Positions 47,720 through 57,276 of a stretch of 64,000 bases of DNA are shown here, one piece after another (position 1 is the first letter of the stretch; each line of letters begins with the position of its first letter). Made by a program: the position numbers and the translations under genes. The notes beneath the pieces are model-generated. The model searched no databases and was not told where the DNA came from. It was given only the letters and a program-made list of their open reading frames with translations. This DNA is from Vibrio quintilis (GTDB lineage Bacteria; Pseudomonadota; Gammaproteobacteria; Enterobacterales; Vibrionaceae). Location: the NCBI RefSeq assembly GCF_024529975.1, contig NZ_AP024897.1, forward strand, positions 806,001-870,000, in the 5' to 3' direction.

Positions 47720-50700
47720 AAGGATTAACCCGTTGGTTTATTGAGAATCCGGTGGCAGCCAATTTACTGATGGTGGCCGTCATTGTCAGCGGGATATTGT
47801 CATTTTATCAGCTCCGGGTGGAATCTTTCCCTCAGATTGCACCTTCAGGATTAACGATTGAAGTGGTTTATCCCGGCGGAACAGCAAAGCAAATTGATCA
47901 GGCTGTAACACAGCGGATAGAAGAAGCAATCAGTGATATTGCTGGTATTAAACGGATTGTCAGTCAGTCGAAGGAAGGAATATCGACGGTTCATGTCAGG
48001 AAGACGACCGGTACAGACTTGAATCAGTTGATTGAAGAAGTCAGAAACCGGGTGAATTCAATGGTGAATTTACCTGCGGCGGCTGAACGTCCGCTGGTCA
48101 GCCGGGATGAATTTACCAATCTGGCTGCATTTGTTGTGGTGTCCGGGCCTGAATCTGATATGGAATTACAACCCATCGCCCGGCGTATTGAGCAAGCCTT
48201 AAAAAAGAATCCGAAAATATCGAAGGTTGAAAACTGGGGGCAACGCCAGCCTTTACTGGTCATTGAACCCGATACTGAAAAATTGAGGGAAACGGGTCTG
48301 AGTCCTGAAGCACTTGCCGGGAAAATTCAGCAGATGTCTCTGGAATCCCGAAGTGGTTTTCTGAAGAGCAGCCGGGGGAAAATGATCTTAAGAGGGGATG
48401 GATATGCAGGTGATTTAGTCAAATTAAAGCAGCTGGTTGTCTGGTCTTCTCCCAAAGGACAGTTAACGCTGGGCGACGTTGCTTCAGTCCGGCGCGATTA
48501 TGCGGATACCGATGCCATTGTGAGAAACAATGGTCAGAATGCTATTGCTCTGCTGGTCAGTACCAGCCTGCGGGATAACCTGCTTGAGGTCAGTCAGGCA
48601 ATTCGTCAGACCTTAGCCCTTGAGCAGCGCCGTCTTCCTGATGAGATTCAGCTGTCGGTCATGGCAGATATGGCACCTTATATCAAAGATCAACTAAACC
48701 GTTTAGGTAGTAATGCATTGCAGGGTTTACTGATTGTTCTGGTGTTACTGGGGTTGTTTCTCAATCTCAAAATGGCCTTCTGGGTTGGCATCGGGATCCC
48801 GTTTGCCTTATGCGGTACCCTTGGGGCAATGCACCTGATGGATTACAGTATTAATGACATCACATTATTTGGCTTTATTCTGGTGCTTGGTATTCTTGTG
48901 GATGATGCTGTGGTTGTCGGGGAAGGAATTTATGCTGCCCGGGAGCGTTATTCCCATCCGGCAAAAGCAGCCTTACATGGTGTTCATTCTGTATCTGTGG
49001 CAACAATTTTTGGTGTTCTGACGAGTGTGGCTGCATTTTCTCCGATGTTATGGATTAAGAATGATTTAGCCCGGTTGTTAGCTGGCTTCTCTTCTGTGGT
49101 TATTTTTGCGCTGTTGTTTTCTCTGGTGGAAAGTAAGTTTATTTTGCCTTCTCATCTGGGCAATGAGTCTCGCCGGTTGCCGGAGATAAAATGGTTGGCT
49201 TCGCTGCAACGTTATTTTCAGACCGGGCTGGCGCGTTTTAACCAGGGCTTTTACCGCAAATGTTTGATCAAATCTTTGAAGTATCCGTTTGCGACGCTGA
49301 CCGGACTGCTCGGATTGGCGATGCTCGCTTATGGTTTGTGGGCGACGAATATGATTCGCAGTGGCGTCTTTCCGGAAATTCCCGGCCGCTATATTTCAGC
49401 AAAAGTCTCATTACAGGTGGGAGCTCCTTTGCCACTGCAGCAAAAAGTGATGATGCATCTTGAACAAACGGCACTCAATCTGAACAAGACGCTGCAGGCA
49501 AAATATACGCTTGAGGAGAAGCCGATCACCAACCTGCTGGCCTGGTCGGATGGTGAGGGTCATGTTGAAGTTACCGCCGAGCTGACCCGTGAAGCTTTGA
49601 CGACCATTCCCGGCAACGGCATTCTGGATCAATGGCGATCGGGATCAGGTTTGATTGAAGGCGCTTATTCGGTTCGTTTTTCTGCAGCGGATGAACCTGC
49701 GGGCGGGACTTCTGTGGCTGTTATCTCACAAGATCGGGCGCTTGCCAGACAGGCGGTGCATGACCTGATTCCTGTCTTATCCGTTCTGCCGGGTGTTTCA
49801 GATATTTATGATGATGGCAAAGGCGGGCTGTTTCAGATTCGGCTGAAGCTGAATGAATCTGGTTATCAGGCTGGAATCACCCAGGCCGATCTGGCCCGCC
49901 TTGCCGGTGAAGCCTTTGGACAAAAGGAACTCTATCGCTTATTGGATCATGGTCAGGAAATTAAAGTGGTCATGCACTATCCGCAAAATAAAAAACTGAA
50001 TACGGAACAGTTATTACGCTCACCGGTTATTCTGCCTGATGGTCAGTCTGTTGCACTCGGAGATATTGCGACTTTGTCTTATGAACAGGAACCTAAAACG
50101 ATTGAGCGTCGTCATCGTGAGCAAGTGGTGAATGTATACTGGAAACAGAACCGGGATATTCAGTCTCCGGAGCGAACGATTCAGCAACTGTCTGAGACGA
50201 TAAAGCAAATAGAGCAACGTTATCCGGGGGTGAGCATTCAGGCTTCAGGGGAGTTTGAAGAGATCGGGGAAGTTCAGTCGGGTTTCCGTGCGGCGCTGAC
50301 GATCACTGTGCTGTTGATTTATATCTTACTGGCGGTGCCACTGAAATCTTACTGGCAGCCTTTGCTGATTATGTCTGTGATTCCGTTTGGTTTTGCCGGA
50401 TCAATTTTCGGCCATTACCTGATGGATATGCAGATTAGTGTGCTGTCAATGTTTGGCATGATGGCAATGGCCGGAATTGTTGTGAATGATTCTCTGGTTT
50501 TAATGACCCGGTTTAATGACTATTACCGGGCCGGCATGCCACTTGCCCGGGCGCTGATTCAGACTGGAACCAGCCGTTTCAGGGCCGTGTTTCTGACCAC
50601 GGTCACCACGGTTTGTGGTTTGCTCCCTCTTTTGGGTGAACGGGCGGAGCAGGCACAGTATCTCAAACCGGCCGCTGTTTCCTTAGTCTTTGGTGAGCTG

Positions 50701-50781
50701 TTTGCCACCGGGGTGACGTTGATCCTCATCCCCGTTCTTTTAGCGATGATCACGCCGGAGAATAAAGTGGTCAGGTCGTGA
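47716..50781 (+). CDS. RND family efflux pump (AcrB/HAE-type)
   Basis: 1021-aa inner-membrane proton antiporter with 12 predicted helices and two large periplasmic loops. VVYPGGTAKQIDQAV is the start of the porter domain; the TM4 proton-relay aspartates are in GILVDDAVVVGEG, and the second half has VVNDSLVLMTRFN. It fits the hydrophobe/amphiphile group rather than heavy-metal pumps, but the substrate cannot be told from sequence. Translationally coupled to the adaptor gene. No terminator was seen before the regulator 114 bp downstream. Confidence 0.92.
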   Translation: MKGLTRWFIENPVAANLLMVAVIVSGILSFYQLRVESFPQIAPSGLTIEVVYPGGTAKQIDQAVTQRIEEAISDIAGIKRIVSQSKEGISTVHVRKTTGTDLNQLIEEVRNRVNSMVNLPAAAERPLVSRDEFTNLAAFVVVSGPESDMELQPIARRIEQALKKNPKISKVENWGQRQPLLVIEPDTEKLRETGLSPEALAGKIQQMSLESRSGFLKSSRGKMILRGDGYAGDLVKLKQLVVWSSPKGQLTLGDVASVRRDYADTDAIVRNNGQNAIALLVSTSLRDNLLEVSQAIRQTLALEQRRLPDEIQLSVMADMAPYIKDQLNRLGSNALQGLLIVLVLLGLFLNLKMAFWVGIGIPFALCGTLGAMHLMDYSINDITLFGFILVLGILVDDAVVVGEGIYAARERYSHPAKAALHGVHSVSVATIFGVLTSVAAFSPMLWIKNDLARLLAGFSSVVIFALLFSLVESKFILPSHLGNESRRLPEIKWLASLQRYFQTGLARFNQGFYRKCLIKSLKYPFATLTGLLGLAMLAYGLWATNMIRSGVFPEIPGRYISAKVSLQVGAPLPLQQKVMMHLEQTALNLNKTLQAKYTLEEKPITNLLAWSDGEGHVEVTAELTREALTTIPGNGILDQWRSGSGLIEGAYSVRFSAADEPAGGTSVAVISQDRALARQAVHDLIPVLSVLPGVSDIYDDGKGGLFQIRLKLNESGYQAGITQADLARLAGEAFGQKELYRLLDHGQEIKVVMHYPQNKKLNTEQLLRSPVILPDGQSVALGDIATLSYEQEPKTIERRHREQVVNVYWKQNRDIQSPERTIQQLSETIKQIEQRYPGVSIQASGEFEEIGEVQSGFRAALTITVLLIYILLAVPLKSYWQPLLIMSVIPFGFAGSIFGHYLMDMQISVLSMFGMMAMAGIVVNDSLVLMTRFNDYYRAGMPLARALIQTGTSRFRAVFLTTVTTVCGLLPLLGERAEQAQYLKPAAVSLVFGELFATGVTLILIPVLLAMITPENKVVRS

Positions 50782-50895
50782 AAAGTATTGAGCAGGTGAG
50801 CATGTATTCATGACAGGATAAAAGAGGATACGCAGGATTGCTTTTATTGATTCAGGCTTGCATAGTTAACGGACTAATATAAATCACTTTCGTTG

Positions 50896-51798
50896 ATGGT
50901 TATGTCTGAGTTCTCTGGTAATCCTTATATCCTGGTGCCTGAATTCGCTTTGTTATCCTCACTGCCGGCACATCAGCTCAAACGTTTTGAAACGGCGCTG
51001 AATCTGATGCACAGTGAGTCTGGCCAACAGCTTTGTTGGGAGCAGATTGCAGAGCAGAGCGCCATATCGCCTTATCACTTCCATCGTCAGTTCACTCAAC
51101 TGTTTCATGAAACTCCCGGCCAGTATCTGAGCCGGGTGCGACTGCAACGTGCTGTTTCTTTGTTACTGAGTTCTCCTGAACAGAAAATAACAGCAGTTGC
51201 CTTTGCGACCGGTTATTCTTCGTCTCAGGCTTTGGCAAAAGTCATCAAAAGAGAACTGGGCCTGACTGCCCGCGCCGTCCGCCAGATGGCAAAGACGGCT
51301 ACGCCGGAGCAGACGGCTGCATTACTGTCCGGGTTAGCGCATCCTCAGGCTTCTGATGCATCTGAATATCAGATGGCGCATGACCTGCCTTGTGAACGAA
51401 TCTGGTATCCGGTGAGATATATCAAAAAGCGGCATCAGCCTGATTTTGACTGGGATGATGTCATACAAAGCTGGCAGGCATCCAGCCAGAAGCTGTGTTG
51501 TATCACACCGGTCGCAGAGTTAGATCGTCCCTGGCAGGACATACGTTATACCGTCGGAGAAATTCAGGAATCGGTGGTATTTTCTGATGATGTGCTGCCT
51601 GAAGGCTATTATTTGTGTTCTCTGGTCTATCTGACCTCTGATGTTGCCTATATTGCTGCAATCGAAGGTTTGTTCGCGCAGGCCTCGACGCCCGGCTATG
51701 AGATAGATGAGGCCGGAAATTTCATTGAGCAGATTATCGACGTGGAGCCAGGTGAATCAGGTGGCGTGACATTCATGTTCCAGTGCCTGCTGAAGTAG
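50896..51798 (+). CDS. AraC-family regulator with GyrI-like effector domain (Rob-like)
   Basis: About 300 aa. An N-terminal AraC DNA-binding domain (about 25-130: two helix-turn-helices, ISPYHFHRQFTQLFHETPGQYLSRVRLQRA and ITAVAFATGYSSSQALAKVIKRELG) is followed by a GyrI/effector-binding domain (about 155-300). The order is that of Rob, which switches on efflux genes; by position it may control the RND operon just upstream. The start could be ATG 50896 or ATG 50902; neither has a good ribosome site. Confidence 0.88.
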   Translation: MVMSEFSGNPYILVPEFALLSSLPAHQLKRFETALNLMHSESGQQLCWEQIAEQSAISPYHFHRQFTQLFHETPGQYLSRVRLQRAVSLLLSSPEQKITAVAFATGYSSSQALAKVIKRELGLTARAVRQMAKTATPEQTAALLSGLAHPQASDASEYQMAHDLPCERIWYPVRYIKKRHQPDFDWDDVIQSWQASSQKLCCITPVAELDRPWQDIRYTVGEIQESVVFSDDVLPEGYYLCSLVYLTSDVAYIAAIEGLFAQASTPGYEIDEAGNFIEQIIDVEPGESGGVTFMFQCLLK

Positions 51799-52130
51799 TC
51801 ATTGTTCTCCGGATGACCTGATCCCCGCCCTGTCCGGTTGCCTCAGCATATCGCCTGAAAATGGCATCTGACATTTCAGTCAGTCAATTTTGTGTCAATT
51901 TACTATTTATTGCGGGAAAAGCTCTCTGTTTCCGGAACGCTTCCTCATTCCTGACCATAAAAGAAATATAATCGTCTCGCGCACATCGGGGAGCGATGGC
52001 TGGCGGGGTGTTCATGCTTACTCAGTTTGAACGTTACGCCACAATAACAAAAACGGTTCATAGCCTGTTTTCTGGTGCGCATATTCTATTAATAATATTA
52101 ATTTTTATTCAATTTTTAAGGTGTTATGTA
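51799..52130 (+). other. Upstream region of the subtilisin gene
   Basis: 332 bp with no credible gene; an in-frame extension of the protease through this DNA lacks a signal peptide. It contains a weak CTGAAAATG/CATTTCAG stem (about 51855-51882) and an AT-rich stretch (52080-52116). Probably holds the protease promoter, which I could not place. Confidence 0.5.
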
Positions 52131-55100
52131 ATGACAATCCATCAGCTTACGGGCTTTCAGCGACGGAGGTTATCTCTCGGTCTGATGATTGCTCTGAGTT
52201 GTGCTGTGACCTCCACATTTGCAGCAGAACTGAAAATCGTCAATAAGGTTGGTACTTCTCTGAATCATGGGGTGGCTGAAAAAGCTTCTCCACAAGAGCA
52301 ATCCAGAACGCTGACAGAGTTAAAAACAGCGTCACTGAACAATGAATCTGCCGTTCAGACCTACATTATTACCGGGGATTTACCTTCGGTAGCCAGTTAC
52401 CGTGGCGGAATTGAGGGCTATGAATCCGCCATGAGCAGTCAGGATAAGAAACTGAATATTCAGGGCTCTTCAGCCGCTGCTTACCGGGCCTATTTACAAC
52501 ATCATCAGACAGCATTGATTGAGCGCATCGAAGCTTCTCTGGGACACGAAGTCACGGTTTTGCAGGCAATGCAAACGGCTGTGAATGCGCTTGTTGTTCA
52601 GCTGACCCCGGATGAAGTAAAGAAAATATCGGCGCTGAAAGGGATCAAATCGATTCAGAAAGATATTCAACAGCAACTGAACAGCAGCGATGATCAGGCG
52701 ATGTATGCGCTCCCTTCCCAGCCTGAACTGATGCCTGATTTTATTGAAAACAAATTGAATTATCTGGCACAGAATAGCCTTTTGGGTCTTCGTACCGGCA
52801 GTGAACAGCTTCAGGCTGCGGATTCGTCATGGCAAGGCGGTTTGTCATGGATTCATGCGCCGGAAGTCTGGCGGGGCTCGGAACAATTAACCGGCACCAA
52901 AGGGGAAGGTGTGGTTGTTGGTGTGATTGATTCCGGGATTAATCCTTACAGTCCGTCATTTCGTGCTACCGGGGATGATGGATATACGGCGAAGAATCCT
53001 AAAGGGCATTATGTTGGTGTCTGTGATACAGAATCATCCGTTTATGATGCTTCTTTTCCGTGTAACAGCAAACTGATTGGGGCCTGGGGATACCGCGGAA
53101 TCGCCAATGGCAGCCCGGTAGATGAGCACGGACATGGTTCTCATACCGCCAGCACTGCAGCCGGAAATATTGTTTACAATGCAGCGCTGAAAACGTCATC
53201 CGGGCTGAATATTGTCAAGGATGTTGCCGGTGTTGCGCCTCATGCCAATATTATTGCTTACCGGGCATGTGATAAGAATAACCAATGCCCCATTTCAGCT
53301 TTTTTATATGCAGTTGACCGTGCGGTTCAGGACGGTGTGGATGTGATTAACTTCTCTGCGGGATATTCAGAATTCATTGATCCCTGGGCTGAGCCGGTTT
53401 CTCTGGCTTATTTATCTGCAACCGATGCGGGCATTTTTGTGTCGGCCGCAGCAGGCAATTCCGGACCAGCGCCACGCTCGATCAGTGCAACCTCGGGAAC
53501 GCCGTGGGTGATGACATCCGGTAATAGTTCTCACAATCTGGTTTATCAGAATGCTTTAGCTGATATGACCGGTGGTGATGCTGGCTTAATTCCGGACACA
53601 ATTACCGGGCAGACACTTTCACAAAGCTACGGTCCGGCAACGATTATTGATGCCGCTGCCTATAATAATCCATATTGTGAAGCTGGTAAGTTCAATATTC
53701 AGTTGAATGGGGAAATTGTGGTTTGCCGCTATTCCGATCAGGCATTCAGTCAGCTCAAAGCAAATATGATCGGACAAGGTGCCGGTGCTCTGATTTTGAT
53801 GTTGCCACAAACGATTGGTCATGGTGTGCCGACCGGTCCGGGATTTTTGCGCCCGGTTGATAACGGTTATCCGAGAATTGATATCAGCTACGAAAGCGGG
53901 CAAAAACTGTCACAATGGCTTGCTTCCGGTAAGACGCATACTGCAAGGCTGACCGGAACAAAGATGGTGACGGATAACCGGCTGGCAGACATCATGACAT
54001 TTGACAGTTCCAGAGGGCCGCAGCAAACCAATCCCGGCTTGCTCAAGCCTGATATTACCGCACCGGGTAAAGGGATTTTCGCTGCATTTAAAGACGGGCA
54101 AAGCTATGCGATTGAAAGCGGAACATCGATGGCGGCACCTCATGTTACTGGTGCTGGTGCCTTGATCCGATCCTTACATCCGGACTGGTCACCAATGCAG
54201 ATTAAGTCGGCGATGATGACAACTGCGTATACCGGCCTGTTGAAAGAAGATGGAAAAAGGGCCGCGACACCTTTTGATATGGGGGCCGGCCGGATCGATG
54301 TAGATAAAGCTGCACATGCAGCTCTGGTGCTGGATGAAAATGCACGGGACTTTATTCAGGCCGATCCGAACCGGGGGGGCGATCCTTCGGCGCTCAACCT
54401 GGCTTCTCTGGCTCAGAAAACCTGTGTGGTGAATTGCCAGTGGACGAGGACGGTGACGAATGGCCGGGAAATGACGACAGTCTGGACGGCGATGCCAAAT
54501 CCATATGTCACGGTTGAGCCGGCGGCTTTTGCCCTGAATCCGGGAGAAAGTCAGACATTAACTTTTACGGCGAATCTGTATAACACCAATGTCGGTCAGT
54601 GGCAGTTTGCTCAGGTGGGTATTAAGTCATTGACACCGGGTGTGCCTGATGTGCATTTCCCGGTTGCGGCGCTGAGTGCGATCAGTAACCTGAACCAGAT
54701 GCGCGGGGTTGAAATTACCACGAAGCAGTCAGTAGATCAGGCGACACTGAAAGGTTTGAAAACCGTTGATGTGAGCAATATGCAGGTGAAAACGCTGGGT
54801 CCGGCTAAAGCCACGGCGATTGATAGTGTATTGCCCTTTAGTGAAGATTATCTGAATTCCGTCACCCGTTATCGTTATTTCACTTTCGATGTGCCTGAAG
54901 GGGCGCAAAGGTTTGTTGCCGAGATAACCAAAACAGAATCAAAGGATTTGGATCTGTTTGTCGGGGTTGGAGAACAGGCTGACTTTAATCATGTGTATTA
55001 CTATGCAAGAAATGCAAATCGTGCTTTAGAATACATCAATATGCCGATGCCGGATCATGCGAAAAAACTCTGGGTCGCGGTGCAGAATTATCGCTACAAC

Positions 55101-55337
55101 GATCCTCAGATGATTCACTTCCGGCTACAGACTGCTTTCCTGTCCCCTTCAGCCGGAAACCTGACTGTTTCTGTGCCATCGTTTGTTGCGGGTGGCGTAC
55201 CGTTTGATGCCGATATTGATTTCAGTCTGCCGGATTCTCAGTCCGGGGACAGGTATTATGGTGCATTTTCTCTCGGAACGGATGCTGCTCATCCGGATAA
55301 TCTGGGAACCTCATTTATTGATTTTATCCGTCAGTAA
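52131..55337 (+). CDS. Secreted subtilisin-like serine protease (S8) with PA insert
   Basis: 1068 aa. Start ATG 52131, with AAGGTG 7 bases upstream, opens a signal peptide (RRRLSLGLMIALSCAV...FA|A, about 35 residues). Then an inhibitor I9-like propeptide (about 70-190), and the catalytic domain with Asp267 (GVIDSG), His335 (GHGSH) and Ser666 (GTSMAAPH). The 330-residue gap between His and Ser holds a protease-associated domain (about 500-600). A Fn3-like region and a pre-peptidase-type C-terminal domain (about 900-1000, VPEGAQRFVAEITKTES) end the protein. Likely exported by Sec (type II secretion beyond that is inference). It stands alone with its own terminator. Confidence 0.92.
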   Translation: MTIHQLTGFQRRRLSLGLMIALSCAVTSTFAAELKIVNKVGTSLNHGVAEKASPQEQSRTLTELKTASLNNESAVQTYIITGDLPSVASYRGGIEGYESAMSSQDKKLNIQGSSAAAYRAYLQHHQTALIERIEASLGHEVTVLQAMQTAVNALVVQLTPDEVKKISALKGIKSIQKDIQQQLNSSDDQAMYALPSQPELMPDFIENKLNYLAQNSLLGLRTGSEQLQAADSSWQGGLSWIHAPEVWRGSEQLTGTKGEGVVVGVIDSGINPYSPSFRATGDDGYTAKNPKGHYVGVCDTESSVYDASFPCNSKLIGAWGYRGIANGSPVDEHGHGSHTASTAAGNIVYNAALKTSSGLNIVKDVAGVAPHANIIAYRACDKNNQCPISAFLYAVDRAVQDGVDVINFSAGYSEFIDPWAEPVSLAYLSATDAGIFVSAAAGNSGPAPRSISATSGTPWVMTSGNSSHNLVYQNALADMTGGDAGLIPDTITGQTLSQSYGPATIIDAAAYNNPYCEAGKFNIQLNGEIVVCRYSDQAFSQLKANMIGQGAGALILMLPQTIGHGVPTGPGFLRPVDNGYPRIDISYESGQKLSQWLASGKTHTARLTGTKMVTDNRLADIMTFDSSRGPQQTNPGLLKPDITAPGKGIFAAFKDGQSYAIESGTSMAAPHVTGAGALIRSLHPDWSPMQIKSAMMTTAYTGLLKEDGKRAATPFDMGAGRIDVDKAAHAALVLDENARDFIQADPNRGGDPSALNLASLAQKTCVVNCQWTRTVTNGREMTTVWTAMPNPYVTVEPAAFALNPGESQTLTFTANLYNTNVGQWQFAQVGIKSLTPGVPDVHFPVAALSAISNLNQMRGVEITTKQSVDQATLKGLKTVDVSNMQVKTLGPAKATAIDSVLPFSEDYLNSVTRYRYFTFDVPEGAQRFVAEITKTESKDLDLFVGVGEQADFNHVYYYARNANRALEYINMPMPDHAKKLWVAVQNYRYNDPQMIHFRLQTAFLSPSAGNLTVSVPSFVAGGVPFDADIDFSLPDSQSGDRYYGAFSLGTDAAHPDNLGTSFIDFIRQ

Positions 55338-55359
55338 GTGGTTTATGGATGTACAGAGA

Positions 55360-55390
55360 AACACCCCGGAATTCCGGGGTGTTTTACTTT
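55360..55390 (+). terminator. Intrinsic terminator of the subtilisin gene
   Basis: AACACCCCGG-AATT-CCGGGGTGTT followed by TTACTTTT; almost fully palindromic, so active both ways. Confidence 0.9.
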
Positions 55391-55537
55391 TGGCAGGAAT
55401 GAGTTCTGAACCCTGAATCAGCTGACACTATTGATTGTTTCTTGACTCAAGATCAGCGAGAATAGCGGCCAGTTAAGATGAACGTAACGGATTTGTCAGG
55501 CAGAAAGTCAATGCAGTGGCTTGAAGGTGTATGTCAG

Positions 55538-55568
55538 TCCGTACAGCAAAGCAATCCGTACAGCAAAG
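55538..55568 (+). repeat. Tandem 14-bp direct repeat just before prfC
   Basis: TCCGTACAGCAAAG at 55538-55551 and again at 55555-55568, period 17. It ends 13 bases before the prfC start and overlaps its ribosome-binding region. Confidence 0.7.
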
Positions 55569-55581
55569 ATAAGATGTTTCA

Positions 55582-57171
55582 ATGGCAGACCAAAATTTCC
55601 TCAATGAAGTCAATAAGCGACGTACGTTCGCGATCATTTCTCACCCGGATGCGGGTAAAACAACCATAACCGAAAAAGTTCTTTTGTTCGGACAGGCAAT
55701 TCAGCAGGCCGGAACGGTCAAAGGCCGCGGTTCGAATCAGCATGCGAAATCAGACTGGATGGATATGGAAAAAGAGCGGGGGATTTCGATTACGACATCC
55801 GTGATGCAGTTTCCGTATAACGAATGTCTGGTGAACCTGCTGGACACGCCGGGACACGAAGACTTTTCTGAGGATACTTACCGGACATTAACCGCGGTGG
55901 ATTCCTGTCTGATGGTGATTGATGCCGCGAAAGGGGTTGAGGACCGGACCCGTAAGTTAATGGAAGTGACCCGGTTGCGTGATACGCCGATCCTGACGTT
56001 CATGAACAAACTTGACCGGGATATCCGGGATCCGATGGAACTGCTGGATGAGGTGGAAAGCGAGCTGAATATTCTTTGTGCGCCGGTGACCTGGCCAATC
56101 GGCTGCGGGAAAGAGTTCAAAGGCGTTTATCACCTTCACCGTGATGAAACGATCCTCTACAGTACCGGACAGGGGCACATGATTCAGGATGTGCGGATCA
56201 TTCAGGGGCTGGAGAATCCGGAATTAGATCAAGCGATTGGTGATTCTCTTGCAGAACAGTTACGCGAAGAGCTGGAGCTGGTGGTCGGTGCCTCCAATGA
56301 GTTTGATGAAGAGCTTTTCCTTCAGGGAGAGCTGACACCGGTTTTCTTCGGCACGGCACTGGGTAACTTTGGTGTTGATCATATGCTGGATGGTTTAACG
56401 GAATGGGCGCCCTCACCGATGCCGCGTCAGGCAAATGAAAGGCATGTTGAAGCGAAGGAAGAGAAGTTTTCCGGGTTTGTTTTTAAAATTCAGGCCAATA
56501 TGGATCCGAAACACCGCGACCGGATTGCGTTTATGCGGGTTGTTTCCGGTACTTACAGCCAGGGTATGAAAATGAATCATGTCCGTATCGGCAAGCAGGT
56601 GAGTATCTCGGACGCGGTTACCTTTATGGCGGGTGATCGTGCCCGAGCAGAACATGCTTATGCCGGAGATATTATCGGGTTGCATAATCACGGTACGATC
56701 CAGATTGGGGATACGTTTACTCAGGGTGAATCCCTGAAGTTTGCCGGTATTCCGAATTTTGCACCGGAATTATTCCGCCGGATCCGTCTGAAAGATCCAT
56801 TGAAGCAAAAGCAGTTGCTGAAAGGGTTAGTTCAGCTTTCTGAAGAAGGGGCTGTGCAGGTTTTCCGTCCGTTGCAAAATAATGATTTGATTGTTGGAGC
56901 GGTTGGTGTGCTTCAGTTTGATGTTGTTGTTGCCCGTCTGAAATCTGAATATAACGTTGAGGCAATTTATGAGAGCATCAATGTTGCGACGGCGAGATGG
57001 GTTGAGTGTGATGATGCGAAGAAATTTGAAGAATTTCAGCGTAAGAATCAGTCACATCTTGCCCTGGATGGCGGCGATAACCTGACCTATATCGCACCGA
57101 CGATGGTCAATCTGAACCTGGCTCAGGAACGTTTTCCGGATGTTGATTTCCGGGCAACCAGAGAGCATTAA
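55582..57171 (+). CDS. prfC: Peptide chain release factor 3
   Basis: 529 aa, the E. coli length. GTPase that removes RF1/RF2 from the ribosome after termination. G1 [10 protein letters not shown]3 DTPGHEDF, G4 NKLD, followed by translation-factor domains II and III. The start [17 protein letters not shown] aligns with the family. There is no strong Shine-Dalgarno sequence; the upstream DNA is a tandem repeat with only AAGAT near the start. Conserved neighbour of rimI in related bacteria, here separated by 9 kb. Confidence 0.96.
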   Translation: MADQNFLNEVNKRRTFAIISHPDAGKTTITEKVLLFGQAIQQAGTVKGRGSNQHAKSDWMDMEKERGISITTSVMQFPYNECLVNLLDTPGHEDFSEDTYRTLTAVDSCLMVIDAAKGVEDRTRKLMEVTRLRDTPILTFMNKLDRDIRDPMELLDEVESELNILCAPVTWPIGCGKEFKGVYHLHRDETILYSTGQGHMIQDVRIIQGLENPELDQAIGDSLAEQLREELELVVGASNEFDEELFLQGELTPVFFGTALGNFGVDHMLDGLTEWAPSPMPRQANERHVEAKEEKFSGFVFKIQANMDPKHRDRIAFMRVVSGTYSQGMKMNHVRIGKQVSISDAVTFMAGDRARAEHAYAGDIIGLHNHGTIQIGDTFTQGESLKFAGIPNFAPELFRRIRLKDPLKQKQLLKGLVQLSEEGAVQVFRPLQNNDLIVGAVGVLQFDVVVARLKSEYNVEAIYESINVATARWVECDDAKKFEEFQRKNQSHLALDGGDNLTYIAPTMVNLNLAQERFPDVDFRATREH

Positions 57172-57210
57172 GCAGAGGACAGCGGATTTAATCTGTTGTC
57201 TGCTGATGAA

Positions 57211-57240
57211 AAAAATCCCACGCACTGTCGTGGGATTTTT
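57211..57240 (+). terminator. Bidirectional terminator between prfC and srmB
   Basis: AAAAATCCCACG, loop CACTGT, CGTGGGATTTTT; 12-bp stem serving two converging genes. Confidence 0.95.
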
Positions 57241-57276
57241 GATTATCAGAGTCAACGGAAGCTGATATATCGGAGA

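Noticed and set aside
55478..55669. 63-aa frame overlapping the prfC start
   Set aside because: Runs 88 bases into prfC in another frame and spans the tandem repeat; no ribosome site.
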